From a virus, in IMG/VR virus record IMGVR_UViG_3300006871_000008, positions 1-64,000 of that record: DNA of 64,000 bases. One strand, 5' to 3'. Every line of letters starts with the position of its first letter. The first letter of the stretch is position 1. The notes beneath the pieces are model-generated. The model did no database searches and was not told where the DNA came from. It was given only the letters and a program-made list of their open reading frames with translations. The translations under genes and the position numbers were made by a program. Shown here one piece after another: positions 45,078 through 54,223 of this stretch.

Positions 45078-45768
45078 CGACCGTCAATTCTTCGCCCTTG
45101 CATCGAGTGATGCAGGGGCGTGGCTTGAGCGTGCAGTAGTTCCTACGCAGTCGGAAGCCTGCGAGCAGGAACTTACGCGCATGACCGGGGAAGCACCGCA
45201 AACCTTTGCTCAGATAGCCTCGCGCTATAGTCGTCGCTTTGAGACAAGAATCGCGGAACAAATATACCGGGAGCATGAAGCTGCTCGTTGGTGGCTGCCG
45301 GATATGGGCCGCAATTGGGGCTACACAGAAACGCTCACAATGGATGGAGACTTCGGAAGGATAATCATTCCGAGCCGCCGTCGTAATTTGATCGTGCCCC
45401 ACGCATCGTATGAAACTCGAATGACTGTGAACAGCGACGGACGTAATACGTTCGAGGCCAGATACCCGGACGGGGCCGAACTTAACCTTCGGATTTGGCC
45501 GGATACAATCTATGGCCTTTACGTCGGCGGGGTTCGCAATTCTCATTACGTTTCACAGCCAGACTACCGCTTCATTCTCGGCGAATTACAAGCCGGGCGT
45601 GGCGAGCGTATTATGATGCGTGAGCCAGTGGACTTCCGACGAATGATGACTCGCGGGGAGTTGACGGAGTATGAGCCGCCGCGAACAACCGCCTACGAAC
45701 CAACAGCCTACGAACTTCCTTCGGCAGCCCGACAGGATTCACACTTCCTAATCTTGAGGCAAATATGA
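45052..45768 (+). CDS. Unknown 238-aa protein
   Basis: MPALREPDNDRQFFALASSDAGAWLERAVVPTQSEACEQELTRM... lies between the dNMP kinase and Nudix genes with overlaps on both sides. The middle (YETRMTVNSDGRNTFEARYP, LNLRIWPDTIYGLYVGGV) looks beta-rich, and the tail repeats AYEPTAYELP. No family recognised. Confidence 0.65.
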   Translation: MPALREPDNDRQFFALASSDAGAWLERAVVPTQSEACEQELTRMTGEAPQTFAQIASRYSRRFETRIAEQIYREHEAARWWLPDMGRNWGYTETLTMDGDFGRIIIPSRRRNLIVPHASYETRMTVNSDGRNTFEARYPDGAELNLRIWPDTIYGLYVGGVRNSHYVSQPDYRFILGELQAGRGERIMMREPVDFRRMMTRGELTEYEPPRTTAYEPTAYELPSAARQDSHFLILRQI

Positions 45769-46250
45769 TGCAGTACGTGTTGGTCTTTCCGCATTGTCCA
45801 GTTTTCAATGGGCCGGACGTGCATGACGTGATGCTGATTCGCAAGGCCAAACCGGAATGGCAGAAGGGCCGCTTGAATCTAGTCGGCGGGAAGGTCGAGC
45901 CGGGTGAGTCTTTCGATCAAGCCGCCGTGCGGGAGTTTATCGAGGAAACCGGCCTCGACTGCTACAACTTTCAGCGGGCCGGGACTATTCGCTCCGACCG
46001 CAGCGGCTTCGTCCTTGGAGTTTATACCTGCGACACGGTATGGGCGGAAATAAAGTCCGAGCCACTTGAGAAGGTGGACTGGTTTGTTTGGGAGGAAGTG
46101 CGAACCGACCGGGCGCTAATGGATAATTTGCGCGTAGTCATACCCCTGCTCCTCGCAGGCATGACTGGTTGGGAGTTAATTCACGGACGAGACGACGCCG
46201 GCCACGAAATCTGCAAGATTGAATGGGAGCCTGCGCATGTTGCCGTATGA
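45765..46250 (+). CDS. Nudix hydrolase
   Basis: 161 aa. The Nudix box is GGKVEPGESFDQAAVREFIEETGL (GX5EX7REUXEEXGU fits exactly, near residues 43-66, with E63 and E64). Nudix enzymes hydrolyse nucleoside diphosphates linked to another moiety, often cleaning modified dNTPs. The opening QYVLVFPHCPVFNGPD suggests a MutT-like fold. It overlaps both neighbours. Confidence 0.9.
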   Translation: MMQYVLVFPHCPVFNGPDVHDVMLIRKAKPEWQKGRLNLVGGKVEPGESFDQAAVREFIEETGLDCYNFQRAGTIRSDRSGFVLGVYTCDTVWAEIKSEPLEKVDWFVWEEVRTDRALMDNLRVVIPLLLAGMTGWELIHGRDDAGHEICKIEWEPAHVAV

Positions 46251-46905
46251 ACAACAGCCAGCCAACATGAACGGCAACGTACTCGTTGCTATTGATGTTG
46301 AGACAACAGGGCGGCTCGCCGGGTTCCATGAGATTGTGCAGATTGGAATTCAGCCACTAGACAGTGATTATCGGCCACTCGCCGGAGCGAGGCCGTTCTA
46401 CCATAGCATCCGGCCAGAACACCCGGAGCGGGCTGAGTCAGAAGCAATGAAAGTGAGCGGTCTTAGCCTAGATGATCTTCGACTTGCGCCAGACCAATTC
46501 CAAGTTTCGGATTGGCTGGCGAATTGGGTCAGCGACCTTCGGCTTCCGTTCCAAAGGTCGCTTGTGCCACTCGCCCACAATTGGGCTTACGAGAAAGGGT
46601 TTCTTACCGACTGGTTGGGGTTAGAGGATTTCGGTAAGTATTTCTTCTCGCACCCGCGCGACACACTGACTTCTGCTCTTTTCATTAACGACATTGCCGT
46701 GGCTCACGGTATGCGAGTCCCATTCCGGCTTGTCAATCTTCCGTTCCTGTGTGAGTTGTACGGAATCCCACACAAGCACGCTCACGATGCCTTGGCCGAT
46801 TCAATCTCAACCGCCGAGCTATACCGACGTTTGATTCTGAGTTTCGCCGATGGTACTGTGTTTACTCTTGCCGAAGCGGGCAACTCTGGCAATCCTCAAT
46901 CTTGA
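46237..46905 (+). CDS. DEDDh exonuclease, second copy
   Basis: 222 aa from ATG 46237 with GGGAG upstream. VAIDVETTGRL (motif I), LAHNWAYEKGFLTDWL (motif II) and HAHDALADSISTAELYRRL (motif III His and Asp) form the exonuclease site. A stand-alone proofreading-like or RNase T-like enzyme; compare 15941-16513, which is only distantly related. It converges with the leftward gene at 46862, overlapping it by 44 nt. Confidence 0.85.
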   Translation: MLPYEQQPANMNGNVLVAIDVETTGRLAGFHEIVQIGIQPLDSDYRPLAGARPFYHSIRPEHPERAESEAMKVSGLSLDDLRLAPDQFQVSDWLANWVSDLRLPFQRSLVPLAHNWAYEKGFLTDWLGLEDFGKYFFSHPRDTLTSALFINDIAVAHGMRVPFRLVNLPFLCELYGIPHKHAHDALADSISTAELYRRLILSFADGTVFTLAEAGNSGNPQS

Positions 46906-47221
46906 GGATTTGTCCAAGCAGCGGGCAGTCGGCACAACCGCAAGTCATCTTGATATTGTAGGAACCACACCGCTTCAATTGGAGCGTGCGATTCAGGAAC
47001 TTGCAAGCAGGCCACAATGGGATGAACCGCCACGCATTGCCAGGGTCACGGTTGTAGCCTTCGATTGGAGGCGGTGGCTCAAAGCCTTTCTTCGGGTAGA
47101 TGATCGACCCGTCTGGCATGAGTCGCCCCTTGGCGAAGCTGGTCTGTCGAGGGGCATGGGTCACGGCTCGTCGCCTCCGTTTAAGTTCGTCGCACGGCAC
47201 GCATTCAACTTCGTTCGGCAT
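46862..47221 (-). CDS. Cysteine-rich zinc-ribbon protein, 119 aa
   Basis: ATG 47221 with GGAG upstream. MPNEVECVPCDELKRRRRAVTHAPRQ... and CGCADCPLLGQ...CQSCPLRQE carry CxxC pairs and a basic N-terminus. Pro-rich PPPPIEGY lies in the middle. It is the last gene of the leftward late block and overlaps the exonuclease gene tail to tail. Function unknown. Confidence 0.6.
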   Translation of the reverse strand: MPNEVECVPCDELKRRRRAVTHAPRQTSFAKGRLMPDGSIIYPKKGFEPPPPIEGYNRDPGNAWRFIPLWPACKFLNRTLQLKRCGSYNIKMTCGCADCPLLGQILKIEDCQSCPLRQE

Positions 47222-47222
47222 G

Positions 47223-47789
47223 TCATGCTCCGTAGATAGTATCCACCAGCCCAAGTTCCTTTGCTTCCTTGGCCGAGAGGATTAGGTCGGCTGCGCATTT
47301 CTTCCGCCAAAAGCTAATTGGCCTGCCCGACCGCTCAGCGTATATCTCGTACATACGCTTTTGAGTTTTCTTGGAATACTCCGCCCAATTCTGGAAGGTT
47401 GTCGGAATGTCATTGACCCTGGACTCGTAACCATCGTGGACCATGACGGTTGCGTTCGGGTAGATGATGCGCTGATCGGCAGCTTGCAAAATGATGCTGC
47501 CCATTGACATAGCTGAGCCAACCACGTAGATAGTGATTGGACAGGGACAGGCTTTGATAGAGTCATACACGGCCATGCCGTTAAACCAACACCCGCCGAA
47601 GCTATTGAGATATATCGTAATCTCTTTATCTTGAGCGGCGTTCGCCAGCATATGCAGGGCTTTTACAGCAAACTCCGATGTTCGCTGATTCACCCCATCT
47701 TCCTTATCGTCTCCTATGTAAACTGTGCGCGACTCAACATGAATGTCGTAGTCGTAGAACCTATCAATACTCTCACGAACGAGTTTCAT
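47223..47789 (-). CDS. ClpP-like serine protease
   Basis: 188 aa with the ClpP catalytic triad: Ser95 (GSAMSMG), His118 (VMVHDG) and an Asp in KKCAADLIL near 167. The oxyanion-site LNSFGGCWFNGMAVYD is also present. Phage ClpP-like proteins often act as head maturation proteases, but this gene is next to tail and zinc genes rather than a capsid gene. It is 119-aa-gene coupled and starts behind CGAGGATAAA. Confidence 0.85.
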   Translation of the reverse strand: MKLVRESIDRFYDYDIHVESRTVYIGDDKEDGVNQRTSEFAVKALHMLANAAQDKEITIYLNSFGGCWFNGMAVYDSIKACPCPITIYVVGSAMSMGSIILQAADQRIIYPNATVMVHDGYESRVNDIPTTFQNWAEYSKKTQKRMYEIYAERSGRPISFWRKKCAADLILSAKEAKELGLVDTIYGA

Positions 47790-47800
47790 TTTATCCTCGA

Positions 47801-50767
47801 TTACGGGACGGGTTCGCTGTGGAAACCTTCGAGTGACCTATCTTCCTCTTTTGGCTCCGTGCAAGGTTGACCGAAGTTATCGCTGTCGGGGTCTTCGTCA
47901 ATTCCAAGATCAGTACACCCACCGAGCAGCCACGTATCCTCTTTGCCAACAACCCATCCATGACCATCGCTGCGTGCGGTGATTTCTTGCTGCTTCGTGT
48001 TCAAGAATGTATCTGCCATCACCTTTGAGTTGAACGTGTACTGTTCAATCTTGGATGGATCGCCGTTCGCCAAGTCGCCAGTATCGCCAGCAGTCGTGCC
48101 AAAGGAATGGTCAGGTTGCTTGATAACTAGCGACGGGATGATGTAGCGGACTGTCACTACGCAGGTGCAATTTCCGCCGACCTTATCCGGCAACTTTTTC
48201 TTTGCTGCATCTTCTGTGGCATCATCATTGCCCGCAGCATCCTTGGCTTCCTCAGCCGTTTGCTGAGCATTGAACGCCGCCTGCTGTGCGTTATCAGCTT
48301 TCCGCTCCACACGCTGAACGTAGGAGTTGGTAATCATCCCGTTAGACACCGGGGAAGTCTTCGTGCTAACCGGGCCAGTCGCGTCCTGCGGGGCCTTTGG
48401 CGTCGGCTTGGTATCGCCCTTATCCGAAGGTTTCTTGTCACCACGGTCATTATGCGGGCACAAGGTAGGCTGGACTAGCGACGTGTTCGAGCAATCAAAC
48501 TCGACATTGAAGCTAGGCGCACCGGGATTGTTGGGTGACAGCGGGTGTCCAGGTGGCGCAATCGTATGGAAGTTGGGAGCCTTATTCCGGCTCTGCCAAG
48601 AGTTCTGTTCTTCCTCAAGAGTCGGGAAGATCGTCTGCTCGTCAATGTCGGCAGGCCACGCAAAGTTGTAAGGTGTTCGCGTGCCAGCTTTGCAAGGTGT
48701 CCACAACTCAAAGTCAACCGTGTGGTCGTTAGAGTTGTAGTTAGCCTTCTCGACGATACACTTCACTGTGCCATCGGCAACATCGGGCAACGTAATGCTC
48801 ATGCAGTCAAAGGACTCAAAATTCAACTTGTTCACAAGAGTCTTGAACTGCGCTCGCCGCCAAGTATTTGACTTGCGGATCATCCAGAAGGTAGCGGTCT
48901 TTTGGACTAGCTCAAAGATATTGAAGCAGTAGAAGTCATAGTCCAAAGGATGCGTGCCGTAGTCTGGGACATTGCGTGCCCGCAAGATCAGCAGGTTATC
49001 TTTGTTGACTGCGTAATCAGACTTCCAGTGTGCAATGAACTTTGTCACCAAATCTTCGGTGGAAGTATGGACGATTTTTAGCGAGTTAGGCATCACGTCC
49101 GATTCGGTCAGCATACCATCAGCATCCGGCTCAAGGGCCAGATACCGAAGAAAGAATTTGTTGTCTTTCAACCACAACGCACAACGAGCCTGGAAGGCAA
49201 TTTCCTCCAAGACGTTGATGAGACTCTTTCGCTCAAGTAGAGCGAAGTGCATTGGATAATTGTCAATCAGGTCACGCACGTCATCGAAGCTAACAGTGTC
49301 GGTGTCATAGTCAGTGTACGTGTCGATGAACCATTCGATAATGTCCACCGTGTTCGGACCAACTGACGACGTGAGGGTGACGTAAATATCATCCTCCCAT
49401 CCACCACCCTCTTTTAGATTCTGTGTGCTGAGAGCCTGATTCAAAACGATTTCGGTGACGCCGGTGTAGCCGGTGTAGTCCGTTTCTCGAACAGTATAGT
49501 ATTCAGGTGGCACGGTATAAAGGGACCGCAAGCCGTCGATTGTACGGAAGGCTGCCACGCGAAGAACGGTCGATGGAAGCAAATTGGCGATGTACACGAT
49601 TTTCTTGTCGGCATTCATCGTCACCCGCGAGCCACCATTCGCCCAAAAGAAACTGGTTGAGTCAGCAGCATTGTATTTAGCCCAACTTAGCTTCGAGCCA
49701 GCAGCATTAACAGTCTGTGGATTTCCAGCGGCATCGACCGAAGCATTCTCTGTCGTAGAGCCTTGGGAGTAGGCGGGTGGTCCGCACTTGCTCTCAATCT
49801 CTTTCTGTGTGTCTGACTTCCTGACACGCCCATGCCCATCATTCTCAGGATGGACTCGCCCGGTGATGGTGAAGATTTCGCCATTCATCTTGCCAGTGAA
49901 TAACCCATTCTTAATGTTGAGCGTGATAGTCGTGTTCTGCGGGAATAAGCTGCCACCAAAGACACGGACGGGACTGTACTCAGCCGCCTTTTGTTCTTTC
50001 AACTCCAACTTCAACCGCTCTAACTCCGTGCATTTCTGCTGAGCGCAACTGGCATCTTCGCAATACTGCGGCGTATAGATTAGACCACCACCGGGGGAAG
50101 TGGCGATGGTTGTTGAGTAGCCGCAAATACTAGATGGGCAGGTTAGTTTCTTGGCAAGGTCAATACGGTGTTCCAGCGTAAAGTCATGGATGCCCGTGCC
50201 ATCTGCCAGGATACCTTGCCGCACTGAATCGACACGTAGGGCCGGGACATTGGCAACCGTGCCAAAGCACAGAGGCCACGGCTTGCCGATTAGAGTTTCG
50301 GGCGGATTCGGAAATGCACCTTCCTCGATTGAGAAGCCAACTTCAATATCCTCAATCTTAGACACAACATCGAATCGCAACGTCCTGTCGCCCTCATCCC
50401 ACTCGATAGGTGAGTTGAGTACGCCCTGAAATATCAGGAACTTATCGTCAAGGCTCATGCCTTGGAACCACTGATACACCCAACACTTTTTCTTGTGCGG
50501 GTCAGTAGAGTCTAGGATTGTCTTGAGTTCGCCGCTAGGGTCATTCAGGCTCACACTAATCTGCTGTGACTGCGAGCCACCCGACACCCCAATAACATCA
50601 TCCAGTCCACTTACATCATGGATGACACCCTTCACACCGGGCGCTTCTTTATCACCATAGGCAATGCGAGGCCCACCCGTCACCCATTGAACCTCAATGA
50701 TGACGACTGGCTCGGTCCCTAAGCGGGTTGCCAATTTGTCGAGGGCACTAGAACTTAGATTGCGCAT
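47801..50767 (-). CDS. Large tail-tip or baseplate protein
   Basis: 988 aa. The N-terminal part (EVQWVTGGPRIAYGDKEAPG, SVSLNDPSGELKTILDSTDP) and the central large beta-rich part are typical of phage tail-tip or central-fibre proteins that come after the tape measure gene. A CPSSIC, CEDASCAQQKC cysteine group lies near residue 190-230. A coiled coil (VERKADNAQQAAFNAQQTAE) is near the C-terminus. It would take part in the distal tail complex and host contact; assignment is by position and size. Confidence 0.7.
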   Translation of the reverse strand: MRNLSSSALDKLATRLGTEPVVIIEVQWVTGGPRIAYGDKEAPGVKGVIHDVSGLDDVIGVSGGSQSQQISVSLNDPSGELKTILDSTDPHKKKCWVYQWFQGMSLDDKFLIFQGVLNSPIEWDEGDRTLRFDVVSKIEDIEVGFSIEEGAFPNPPETLIGKPWPLCFGTVANVPALRVDSVRQGILADGTGIHDFTLEHRIDLAKKLTCPSSICGYSTTIATSPGGGLIYTPQYCEDASCAQQKCTELERLKLELKEQKAAEYSPVRVFGGSLFPQNTTITLNIKNGLFTGKMNGEIFTITGRVHPENDGHGRVRKSDTQKEIESKCGPPAYSQGSTTENASVDAAGNPQTVNAAGSKLSWAKYNAADSTSFFWANGGSRVTMNADKKIVYIANLLPSTVLRVAAFRTIDGLRSLYTVPPEYYTVRETDYTGYTGVTEIVLNQALSTQNLKEGGGWEDDIYVTLTSSVGPNTVDIIEWFIDTYTDYDTDTVSFDDVRDLIDNYPMHFALLERKSLINVLEEIAFQARCALWLKDNKFFLRYLALEPDADGMLTESDVMPNSLKIVHTSTEDLVTKFIAHWKSDYAVNKDNLLILRARNVPDYGTHPLDYDFYCFNIFELVQKTATFWMIRKSNTWRRAQFKTLVNKLNFESFDCMSITLPDVADGTVKCIVEKANYNSNDHTVDFELWTPCKAGTRTPYNFAWPADIDEQTIFPTLEEEQNSWQSRNKAPNFHTIAPPGHPLSPNNPGAPSFNVEFDCSNTSLVQPTLCPHNDRGDKKPSDKGDTKPTPKAPQDATGPVSTKTSPVSNGMITNSYVQRVERKADNAQQAAFNAQQTAEEAKDAAGNDDATEDAAKKKLPDKVGGNCTCVVTVRYIIPSLVIKQPDHSFGTTAGDTGDLANGDPSKIEQYTFNSKVMADTFLNTKQQEITARSDGHGWVVGKEDTWLLGGCTDLGIDEDPDSDNFGQPCTEPKEEDRSLEGFHSEPVP

Positions 50768-50776
50768 TGGACGCCT

Positions 50777-51190
50777 TTAGCAAGATTCAGGGGCCGGGGC
50801 AGATACCCGGACGCCTTCAAAGGTTAAGGTGATTGACTGGTCGGGGTCATAGCCACCGGGTAAACTGCGCAAACTGCCGGACTTGAATTCAAAGGGGTCG
50901 CCAGTTAGATACCCTTCCCACGTCTCGTTCTTGTGATTAACAAGTCGGATTTTGGCCCGGTAGTAGGAACGAATGAAAGCCCGTAGCTCTAACGCTTTCG
51001 GTCGTGCGAGGGTAAAAGTGTACGTCAACTCAGAGCGGTCATTGGACTTGACGTAGGAATAGAGTGTGCCGTCCATTGCTTGATAGAAGGTGGCCGAGTG
51101 CTTCGGTGTCTCACCATCCCCAAACTCCGGGTTCGGGAGAATGGTCATTGTGGTTGGCGTCGGCAACGGTGCTAATAGAATTACGCTCAT
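50777..51190 (-). CDS. Tail protein, 137 aa, related to the next gene's C-terminus
   Basis: MSVILLAPLPTPTTMTILPNPEFGDGETPKHSATFYQAMDGT... The region IRLVNHKNETWEGYLTGDPF...SITLTFEGVRV has the same pattern as REIGLLDWENRQWRGVIKTP...SITFEFQGEVV at the end of 51187-52359. Both are probably distal-tail beta-sandwich proteins. ATGA junctions link them. Confidence 0.65.
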   Translation of the reverse strand: MSVILLAPLPTPTTMTILPNPEFGDGETPKHSATFYQAMDGTLYSYVKSNDRSELTYTFTLARPKALELRAFIRSYYRAKIRLVNHKNETWEGYLTGDPFEFKSGSLRSLPGGYDPDQSITLTFEGVRVSAPAPESC

Positions 51191-52359
51191 ACAACCTCCC
51201 CTTGAAACTCAAAGGTGATGCTGCGATTGTGCCGACCTTGTTGTGTGATCTGTGCATCCGGCGTTTTGATTACGCCACGCCATTGACGGTTCTCCCAATC
51301 CAACAGACCAATCTCCCTGCCCAATGAGGCCATCATAAAGTTCTTCATGTCTGAAACTTGCTGCCCCGTTAGATTGTTGACGGTCAGATGCAAGGTTTGA
51401 GACTTCGGCCACTTTGGATCGGCAAAGATGATTAGTGAACCGCCACGCGATTCGCGTTTGATGCGATTGAAAGAAAGCACGTCGGAATTGTCCGGCTCAG
51501 GATTTCGCAACACCAGAACAATGTCCGACGTGGCATACGGATAAGTAAGTGTGAGAGTGGCATGTCCAAGTACCGGCGGTGTCGTCGAGGGTGCTGTGTA
51601 AGAGGGGTCGCCACCCGTACCCACGAAGGGTGTATAGTTCTTCGGGGTACATCGACTTTCAACAACGCCTATTGCCGATTGGGAAAAGGAAATGGCCGAG
51701 TTTACTGACCTTTTAAGGACGGCTGTATATGTTGCTTGACTATCAAAAGCAATTACGTGTGATACCTCATCGCCCTTCCCAACCGTGACTGCTTGCGTCA
51801 ATGCCAAGGTGCTGATGGCGATATTCTTTCGCTCAGCCGTACTGGTCAAAGACATAGTGGTGGTGGCAGAGGCCGGACGTGGCCGGCCTGCAACCGATGA
51901 CAACACCATTATCGAGGAAGCTGCTACTGTGAAGTCATGCGCTACACCCACAACTTGTACAAAGTTTAGTGGAGTAACTACTTCCTCGCTCTTGATATTC
52001 GAGATAATGTCCTGCTGGAAGTCTAGCGCGCTGCTTACGCTGCGAGCATAGTTCACTGTCTCAGTTGCGGTGGACGTGAATGCCAGGATACTGTTAATTG
52101 GGATCGTCGTATAGACCGCTGTATCCGTGAAGGCGAGTGTGGATGATGCCACACCAAAAGCATCGCGCTGGTATGTAGCGGACTGCGAGAAGCTGATAGC
52201 ACTGCTGACAAGGACTGGCTCATCTACCGCCGTGGCATCGCTAGTAAACGCCAGTACCGACTCTACGGACTGCTCCAAAGGATTGTCCGTAAGATCAATG
52301 CCAAGGGTTTCATTACCCCAAAGACTATCGGAAGTACCTAGCCGTCCTGTTAGCGACAT
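51187..52359 (-). CDS. Repeat-containing tail protein, 390 aa
   Basis: Residues 15-260 hold about eleven copies of a 20-25-residue motif of the form SxLAFTSTAT/AISFSQSAT, as in VLAFTSDATAV, AISFSQSATYQ, SILAFTSTATE, TTMSLTSTAER and STLALTQAVTV. Such short strand repeats build elongated fibre stems. The last 125 residues are shared with the next gene downstream. It probably forms a tail fibre stem with a baseplate-binding end. Confidence 0.65.
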   Translation of the reverse strand: MSLTGRLGTSDSLWGNETLGIDLTDNPLEQSVESVLAFTSDATAVDEPVLVSSAISFSQSATYQRDAFGVASSTLAFTDTAVYTTIPINSILAFTSTATETVNYARSVSSALDFQQDIISNIKSEEVVTPLNFVQVVGVAHDFTVAASSIMVLSSVAGRPRPASATTTMSLTSTAERKNIAISTLALTQAVTVGKGDEVSHVIAFDSQATYTAVLKRSVNSAISFSQSAIGVVESRCTPKNYTPFVGTGGDPSYTAPSTTPPVLGHATLTLTYPYATSDIVLVLRNPEPDNSDVLSFNRIKRESRGGSLIIFADPKWPKSQTLHLTVNNLTGQQVSDMKNFMMASLGREIGLLDWENRQWRGVIKTPDAQITQQGRHNRSITFEFQGEVV

Positions 52360-53288
52360 TATTCCTTACTCCAATGCAAGAGCCTTCCAATGCCCTCATG
52401 GGTATTGTTGGAGTTGGCAGAGACAAAGAATCCAACTTGATCGGGACCACCACTCATGTAGGTAGTCTTACCGAATGACTTAATGAGAATCCAATTCTTT
52501 CCGTCAATGCCTGTGTAGAATTTCAAGTTAGTGCCGTCATTCTCGATCTTCAACCACACCACGTCTAGGGTGAACCAGCGATTAGACGACTTCTCGGTGG
52601 TGAAGAATGACGTGCTGGTATTCCAGATTGAAACCTCAAGATTCATGTATGAGGAATCATTGGCAGGGATGCAATTGATGGCGTTTAGTTTGCCATCTGA
52701 ATTCTTCCGAAAGCAAAGGCCAAACCTGTTGGCACTTCCACTTTGGATACTCGGCATACAACAACGCCAAGCCGCGATGTACGCATAGGGAGTTGAGGGT
52801 GCTGAGCGATATAGGACGTGGGCATTGGTCCCACTTTCAACTGGATACCGCATTAAGATCGTGCCATTTTGATCTGTGGCTGAAGCGCTACCCTGATGGT
52901 CCCAGGTGAAATCACTGACAGCAAGAGCAGCCGTAGCTCCATCATTCATAATCTTGCCGAAGGGTCGCTCGGCAATCGAGGCCCCAAATATGGGGTGATA
53001 GTCCATACCCCGCCGCTTCAAGCTACCTGCGGTAAGGACAAGGCTGATTGCTAAGGCGTCGGCATGGGAGGCTGCCGTAGTTCCCTCATGCCCGCGCGTG
53101 ACCGTAAGCGTATTGCTGGAACGGGCCGTACAAAGCATTATCTCGCTCTGGCAGACGAGACGGAAATTTCCTGTTGAGGGAAACACTGAGCCATCCGTGA
53201 CAGTGATACTTGTAACACTGTTATTGATCGACCCATTTAGGGTCGTCGTTGCCAGAGATTTGATTTGTTCTTTTAGGGGTGCGGTCAC
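52359..53288 (-). CDS. Tail fibre-type protein, paralogue A
   Basis: 309 aa, GTG start 53288 in a GTGA overlap. First of three tandem paralogues: the N-terminus TTTLNGSINNSVTSITVTDG, then VFPSTGNFRLVCQSEIMLCT is a common tail-fibre attachment domain; the C-terminal WFTLDVVWLKIENDGTNLKF, then YTGIDGKNWILIKSFG is a ConA-like lectin (DUF1349-type) beta sandwich that may bind sugars. It ends LHWSKE. Confidence 0.75.
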   Translation of the reverse strand: MTAPLKEQIKSLATTTLNGSINNSVTSITVTDGSVFPSTGNFRLVCQSEIMLCTARSSNTLTVTRGHEGTTAASHADALAISLVLTAGSLKRRGMDYHPIFGASIAERPFGKIMNDGATAALAVSDFTWDHQGSASATDQNGTILMRYPVESGTNAHVLYRSAPSTPYAYIAAWRCCMPSIQSGSANRFGLCFRKNSDGKLNAINCIPANDSSYMNLEVSIWNTSTSFFTTEKSSNRWFTLDVVWLKIENDGTNLKFYTGIDGKNWILIKSFGKTTYMSGGPDQVGFFVSANSNNTHEGIGRLLHWSKE

Positions 53289-54223
53289 GATGCACGACTC
53301 CAATGAACCAGCCGGATATGGTTCGTTTCGCTGCCATTATCAGAATTGTTGCAGCCCCAGAATACTCGATTTGGCGCACCAGCCATGTGCGCGGTTCGGC
53401 TGGCCGAAGCAATTTGAATCCACTCCACACCATCCATGCTAATATAGAAAATCAGGTTGGTGTTGTTATCTTCCACCTTTAGCCAAACAACCGAGCCGAT
53501 AAACGTGATAGTAGTCTTTGCCAGCAAGTCAGTCGTGACTGTGGTGGCATTCGTCCACTGGTAAACTGCAACCTGTTTAGCACGGCCACCAGAGCGACTG
53601 TCAGCTTGAACAGCCAGCGTTGTCAACTTGCCTGTGCTGCTTTCCCGGAAGCCGAGGCAGAAGAACGCATAGTCAGGGCTACCTTCAACCGGCATGAGTG
53701 GTTGAAAGGCGGCGATGTAACTATACGGGGCCGAGGGTGCTGTGCGTTCGAGGATACGCACGTTGTCGCCAGAACTTGTTGTAGGGATAAGTAGGATCGT
53801 CCCATCTTCATCGGTCTTAGTGGACGACCCTTGATTCTGCCAAGTGAAATCTGTAGCCGCTAGTACGGTAACACCATCATCATCGACAAGCAGATTGAGC
53901 GGCAGCAGACTCGACCAACCCCACAGTGGAATGTTGTCGGCGGCAAGACGGTCATACCCATCGGCTGTAATGACTTGAAAGATTTTCTTGCCATCTGCGT
54001 GCGAGGCTGCGGTTGTTCCATCTTGCCCGCGAACAACAGTCAGGTTGTTGCTGGACCGGGCTGTGACCAGCATAATCTCGCTCTCGACCACAACGCGGAA
54101 GTTGCCCGTCGAGGGGTACACAGACCCATCCGTGACAGTCACGGTTGTAACGCTATTGTTGATCGCACCATTCAAGGTCGTCTCAGTAGCGTTCTTCGTT
54201 AGTTCTTTTGCAGGAGCGGTCAC
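53285..54223 (-). CDS. Tail fibre-type protein, paralogue B
   Basis: 312 aa, GTG start 54223. It has the same two-domain build as its neighbours, with the attachment domain TTLNGAINNSVTTVTVTDGS and the lectin-like domain VVWLKVEDNNTNLIFYISMD, ending VHWSRAS. The central receptor-facing region differs most between copies. An ammonia or sugar ligand is unknown. Confidence 0.75.
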   Translation of the reverse strand: MTAPAKELTKNATETTLNGAINNSVTTVTVTDGSVYPSTGNFRVVVESEIMLVTARSSNNLTVVRGQDGTTAASHADGKKIFQVITADGYDRLAADNIPLWGWSSLLPLNLLVDDDGVTVLAATDFTWQNQGSSTKTDEDGTILLIPTTSSGDNVRILERTAPSAPYSYIAAFQPLMPVEGSPDYAFFCLGFRESSTGKLTTLAVQADSRSGGRAKQVAVYQWTNATTVTTDLLAKTTITFIGSVVWLKVEDNNTNLIFYISMDGVEWIQIASASRTAHMAGAPNRVFWGCNNSDNGSETNHIRLVHWSRAS

